Assembly: GCA_002803225.1 (NCBI GenBank)
Contig: NXFV01002001.1
Coordinates: 1-36,871 of the forward strand
Direction of reading: 5' to 3'
Source of the DNA: Gamarada debralockiae
Lineage: Eukaryota; Ascomycota; Leotiomycetes; Helotiales; Hyphodiscaceae
Length of the DNA stretch: 36,871 nucleotides
In this document: positions 33,541 through 36,871 of the stretch, in pieces
Layout: each line of letters opens with the position of its first letter
How positions within the stretch are numbered: the first letter of the stretch is position 1
Made by a program: the position numbers and the translations under genes
Notes under the pieces: model-generated
Told to the model about the DNA's origin: nothing
What the model saw: the letters and a program-made list of their open reading frames with translations, nothing else
Database searches by the model: none

Positions 33541-33792
33541 TTACCCCCTGCCCTCGCGCGCTGGTTGGTTGTCCCTTCCTCTCGTTCGTGACTTTTGCCT
33601 TGATCTGAGCTTCAAAAGCGTTTCGATTTGTTGGATGAAGGTGTTCGTTAATGTCTCGTCCATCGACTTCGGTTCATCCTCCGTCTCATTCCCCATTACC
33701 TCCATTCCCGCTTCTGGATTCCTCTTGTTCCTTTCCGCAGCTTTGGGGTGTCTGGACGCGTCGACTGACGCGTCGGACTCTCCCGCCGCCAT
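33541..33792 (-). CDS. Small hydrophilic hypothetical ORF
   Basis: An 83-codon frame from ATG 33792 (context AAGATGGCGGC, a good fungal start) to a stop at 33541, just upstream of and co-oriented with the acyl-CoA synthetase. The product is charged, with a C-terminal basic stretch (KLRSRQKSRTRGRDNQPAREGRG region), and has no signal peptide or known domain. It could equally be the 5' leader or promoter of the synthetase, or an exon of an unrecognised gene. The opposite frame (33569-34051 +) is an alternative I also cannot support. Confidence 0.25.
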   Translation of the reverse strand: MAAGESDASVDASRHPKAAERNKRNPEAGMEVMGNETEDEPKSMDETLTNTFIQQIETLLKLRSRQKSRTRGRDNQPAREGRG

Positions 33793-34043
33793 CTTGAATA
33801 TTCCTCGACTGCAGTTGAATATCAATTGGTTTGAACACCCACTGATGCCAATACCGACTGATTCACTGCACTCAACAAAAGTTGACGCTTATTCCAACAA
33901 AGTTATTACGGGGGGGAATCCCGAGGCTGAAAATTTAGTGTCTTACATAATCAGCCAAACTAAACAAGGCGATTCTTCGAGGTCTCCCTTACTGCGTCTC
34001 GTCGTAACACCCTCAAGAGAGTACCTCGACACAATACGTTACA

Positions 34044-35607
34044 ATGGATAATCCCGGCCGCCAGGGACCAGGGGCATGTTCATTCTGTCGAAAACGAAAA
34101 CTCCGCTGTGATAAGCAACTTCCGCGATGTCAATCTTGTATCCGATTGGGACAAGAATGCACCTATATTTGCCGGCACCCTTCCCAGCAGCGACCACGGA
34201 TGAGGAGATCTTATGCCCAGGAGCTGGAAGAACGCTTGGGTACGCATAATAGACGAATTTCTCGACGTGAGGCTGACAGGAACCTCTAGGACATGTCGAA
34301 AGCCTTTTACGGGCAAGATGTGCTGAAGGAGACGGAAGTGACCAACCAAACCTAGGCCACGGCTATTCTGCAATGCTTGAGAGCAATAACACAGCGGCAC
34401 CTTTGAATGCAGGGACTATTATTGACCTGTGAGGAATTCCAGCCAGCTAAGCCACTGTCTGTTGATGCAAATGACAATTGGCAGGGAGAAGGTTTACTTC
34501 GAGCATATTCATCCAACAATGCTCATCATACATCATACATGATACACTTCGTTTCAGACTCTGAACGCAGAAGCTTGGCCTCCGCTCTACTTACGTTACG
34601 CCATCTGGGCTGTGGCCGCACTCGCATCAGACGATTATTCTCATCGAAGCAGCGAATATTATAAAATGGCCAGACACTTGACGGAAGGTGCTGCGTTGAA
34701 AGATCCAAAATGCCTCCAATCTTCCATATATCGAGCGCAGGCTTGGCTCCATCTTGCTATGTACGACAACATGTCCGGACGCTATTCCCTATCGTGGACA
34801 GACACTAGTCACGCAATTCGGCTGCTTCAGGTTGCGAAAGTTCACTATCTCGATAGCACCAGCGCTACCTCAGATAACTCCACATCCCAGAACGTTAGCT
34901 GGTCTCAGGCCGAGGAAAAAAGAAGAGCATTTTGGTTTGCATTTTGTCTAGACAGAATTGCTACTATTGGAATGGGACTACCGAGTCTAATTGATGAAAA
35001 GGATGTTAGTACCTCCGTCACCTTCTATCATCGGCCGCAATGCAGTAGTAAGATAACTGATACTCTTCGCAGATACGGGTCAACCTACCAGCATCGGACA
35101 AGGCATACCAATCTTCCACCCAGGAACCTAGTGTAACACTTTCTCAAGGTGCCGCTCTTGGAAATACTCATATTCTCTCTCCAATGTCGGCAATAACTGT
35201 AATACTCTCCTTGTGCGGCTCAAAGCTGAGGTATCTTCAGCAGCTAGATTCAACCTCAATAGAGAACTTATTTTCCACCAACGACTGGCTGAAGAATGGC
35301 AACATCTGCGAGAGCCTCACGGCCATATTTTGCGTCCCTGCCTATCTTACCGTCACAAAAGAAAACATAGAAGCGAATTTGCTATATCTCAATCTTATGG
35401 CTCATTGCGCAACTATCTGCGTGAACCGGATGGCACAAAGGATTGTTCAAACCATATCTTCCCCTCTTGTGGTGGAGTTCATCCAGGAAAGCGCAAGTCA
35501 GAGTGTGACAGCCGCGTCAGCTATTTTGGAACTCGTGAAACTGGCATCTGAGTCAAACCTACGCGGTGTGAGATATCCGAGTCTACCCCAACATATCTGT
35601 GCTAAAC
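34044..35607 (+). pseudogene. Zn2Cys6 fungal transcription factor, disrupted by a nonsense codon and 3' truncation
   Basis: Exons 34044-34239, 34290-34428, 34485-35004 and 35073 onward. The N-terminus has a complete Zn2Cys6 cluster (ACSFCRKRKLRCDKQLPRC, then QSCIRLGQEC; spacing C-X2-C-X6-C-X6-C-X2-C-X6-C), followed by a linker (YAQELEERLGHVESLLRAR). The fungal-specific regulatory domain reads IDLEKVYFEHIHPTM, then PPLYLRYAIWAVAALAS, RAQAWLHLAMYDNMSG, EEKRRAFWFAFCLDRIA, LIDEKDIRVNLPAS and SAITVILSLCG. Two defects: TGA at 34540-34542 where Arg is expected (CGA to TGA), with no intron available to remove it; and loss of the C-terminal part, as the family-like frame fades after about 35555 and runs into hAT sequence at about 35608. 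Probably inactive unless the stop is a sequencing error. Its targets are unknown. Confidence 0.75.
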
Positions 35608-36871
35608 CAGGCTGGTTTTCGATTAAGGCGATAAGGCACCAATTGATTATCGCGCTAAAATGCCGATTATCGATAATTATCATTTATCGATATCGATAAC
35701 TCCGATAATATTAATAACTCCGATACTTTACCGCTCTTCGTATGAAAATCTCTTTTCTTCTTTTCTATTATTTCGTACGAAAGACAACATAGATTCAGAT
35801 ATAAATTCATCTCTTTTAGAGTAGTTAGCTCAAGATTTTCTTTAAATTAGAACGTTAAGAAGGAAAGGATCTACAACATCAACCTAGATCTATACTCGTA
35901 CGGCATACGAAAACGAGAACTCTCAACTCAAGTATTGTATTCATTATACAATATCTCCTTCGTACAGTAGTTTAGTCACTACAAATATGCAAAATCATCT
36001 CGAGAAGATACATAGAATTATTGTTAATCGAACTCTAACTATACTTAAAGCAACTATACTCCAGCAATTACAATACCTCTACATACAAGCCAAGTCCTCC
36101 AATCAAACCACAAAAATCGATAATCAAGTTTTCAAGAAATACTTAAATCAAGATAGAATCAACGAGGCTTTAATTACATTAATTACTATACGAAATCTTT
36201 CCTTTCGACTTATAGAATAGCCTGAGTTTTATACGCTTTGTTATGTACTTAATCCAATGTCAAAAGATTACTTGACTACAGCGCACTCTCAAGTCAATAA
36301 AAAGGTTAATGATTCTTAGCAAATTCATTAAGATATTATACAAAAGAAACTTCAATTAGCGGTCTTGACTATTTATCTCTCTCTTGATATTTAGACATCT
36401 CCGAATCGATATTTATTTCTTGGCATTTATACTCATTTCGTTAATCACTACCACAAGCATTAGAAAGCTCTTATTACACTTCCTCTAGTAATTAATTATA
36501 CTAGAGAAAAGCAATTCAATAGTCTTTTGCCAGCTCTTAAGGACTATAATATCGTACGAAAGCTAAGGGCAATTATAAGTGATAATTCTAATACAAATAA
36601 TACTCTCTATCGTACGATCCAAGATTATCTTTGGGAGTACAAAGATATCAAATAAAATATAGGATATCGGCGTATCCGTTATACTAGTCATATCATCAAT
36701 TTAGCTATACAAGCCTTCTTATTTCAAGCTTTAATTAAGACAGACTAGCTTGAGTCGTACGATCGAGTAATGACAAAAGGAGAAGTAAAGGACAAAGAAG
36801 AGTAATGTAGAGGGGCGAAATGCGAGTATAAGCGCTTCCCGATTGCGCTGTGTGTCGCACGTGCTCTCAGT
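35608..36871 (+). mobile_element. hAT-superfamily DNA transposon relic, RIP-mutated, incomplete at window end
   Basis: The plus strand reads as a hAT transposase with many stops. A BED zinc-finger remnant at about 35880-36005 reads YTRTAYENENSQLKYCIH, with the second Cys of the CxxC now Tyr, then MQNHLEKIH. The 35987-36220 frame continues through VFKKYLNQDRINEALITLI, and LSLDI-stop-TSPN (Trp lost). The hAT core follows as LRAIISDNSNTNNTLYRTIQ, RRIRYTSHIINLAIQAFLFQ. In-frame stops are TAG or TAA at Trp or Gln positions, the RIP pattern. The 5' end is placed at 35608 because CAGGCTGGTTTTCGATTAAG resembles a hAT terminal repeat and AT-rich ATCGATA repeats follow. The boundary is an estimate, and the 3' end lies beyond the window. 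Confidence 0.75.
35663..35709. repeat. Clustered ATCGATA/TATCGAT subterminal repeats
   Basis: About 47 bp contain several overlapping, partly palindromic copies of ATCGATA and CGATAAT. They lie about 55 bp inside the proposed hAT 5' end. hAT transposases bind short subterminal motifs, so these are candidate binding sites, now possibly altered by mutation. The motif cluster is seen; its role is inferred. Confidence 0.5.

Noticed and set aside
33569..34051. 160-codon plus-strand frame upstream of the regulator
   Set aside because: It overlaps the regulator's start codon in another frame, has no domain, and is probably the divergent promoter region read through.
1..36871. A coordinated biosynthetic cluster or a new multi-gene system
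   Set aside because: No backbone synthase, tailoring-enzyme set or conserved gene pair was found. The intact genes are functionally unrelated and separated by kilobases of decayed DNA.

Overview
The window is a stretch of filamentous ascomycete (Pezizomycotina) nuclear genome. The signs are genes broken by many short introns (44-75 nt, usually with CTAAC/CTGAC-like branch sites), a Zn2Cys6 regulator, a HET-protein fragment, fungal-type secreted hydrolases, and transposon relics carrying C-to-T/G-to-A damage of the repeat-induced point mutation (RIP) kind. The protein families would suit a plant-associated or saprotrophic Leotiomycete, but that placement is inference. No tRNA, rRNA or CRISPR array was found.

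Layout, left to right. 1134-2462 (+): seven-helix fungal rhodopsin-domain membrane protein. 3652-5673 (+): secreted type-B carboxylesterase/lipase with seven exons. 5674-8300: gene-poor, with a decayed small ORF pair near 7270-7910. 8805-10503 (+): alpha-glucoside/sugar MFS transporter, preceded by GATA and CreA-like sites. 10690-11760 (-): RIP-riddled ORF1 (gag-like) of a Tad1-type LINE. 12185-13958 (-): six-exon secreted protein of unknown function. 14372-14945 (-): unidentified gene remnant. 14969-15463 (+): cysteine-rich small secreted protein. 17207-17773: non-autonomous inverted-repeat element (MITE-like). 18420-18937 (+): C-terminal remnant of a HET-type protein. 21722-23410 (+): alpha/beta-hydrolase pseudogene. 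23588-24826 (-): J-domain protein. 25238-26916 (-): secreted serine carboxypeptidase (S1 type) with a GC-AG intron. 31031-33394 (-): long-chain acyl-CoA synthetase (FAA1/4 type). 34044-35607 (+): Zn2Cys6 regulator pseudogene. 35608-36871 (+): RIP-damaged hAT transposon that cuts off its 3' end and runs off the window.

Exon structures were assembled by hand from splice signals, reading-frame continuity and family similarity. In the seven multi-exon genes every exon sum is a multiple of three. No single pathway links the genes. The intact ones are mostly extracellular digestion and uptake functions (carboxylesterase, carboxypeptidase, sugar transporter, two secreted proteins), next to housekeeping genes (acyl-CoA synthetase, J protein). 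About half of the window is gene-poor and holds decayed genes and mobile-element relics. I did not find a convincing undescribed multi-gene system. The most interesting signals are the broken regulator next to the hAT element, the zinc-knuckle cysteines turned to tyrosine in the LINE relic, the MITE, the GC-AG intron, and the two unassigned secreted proteins.
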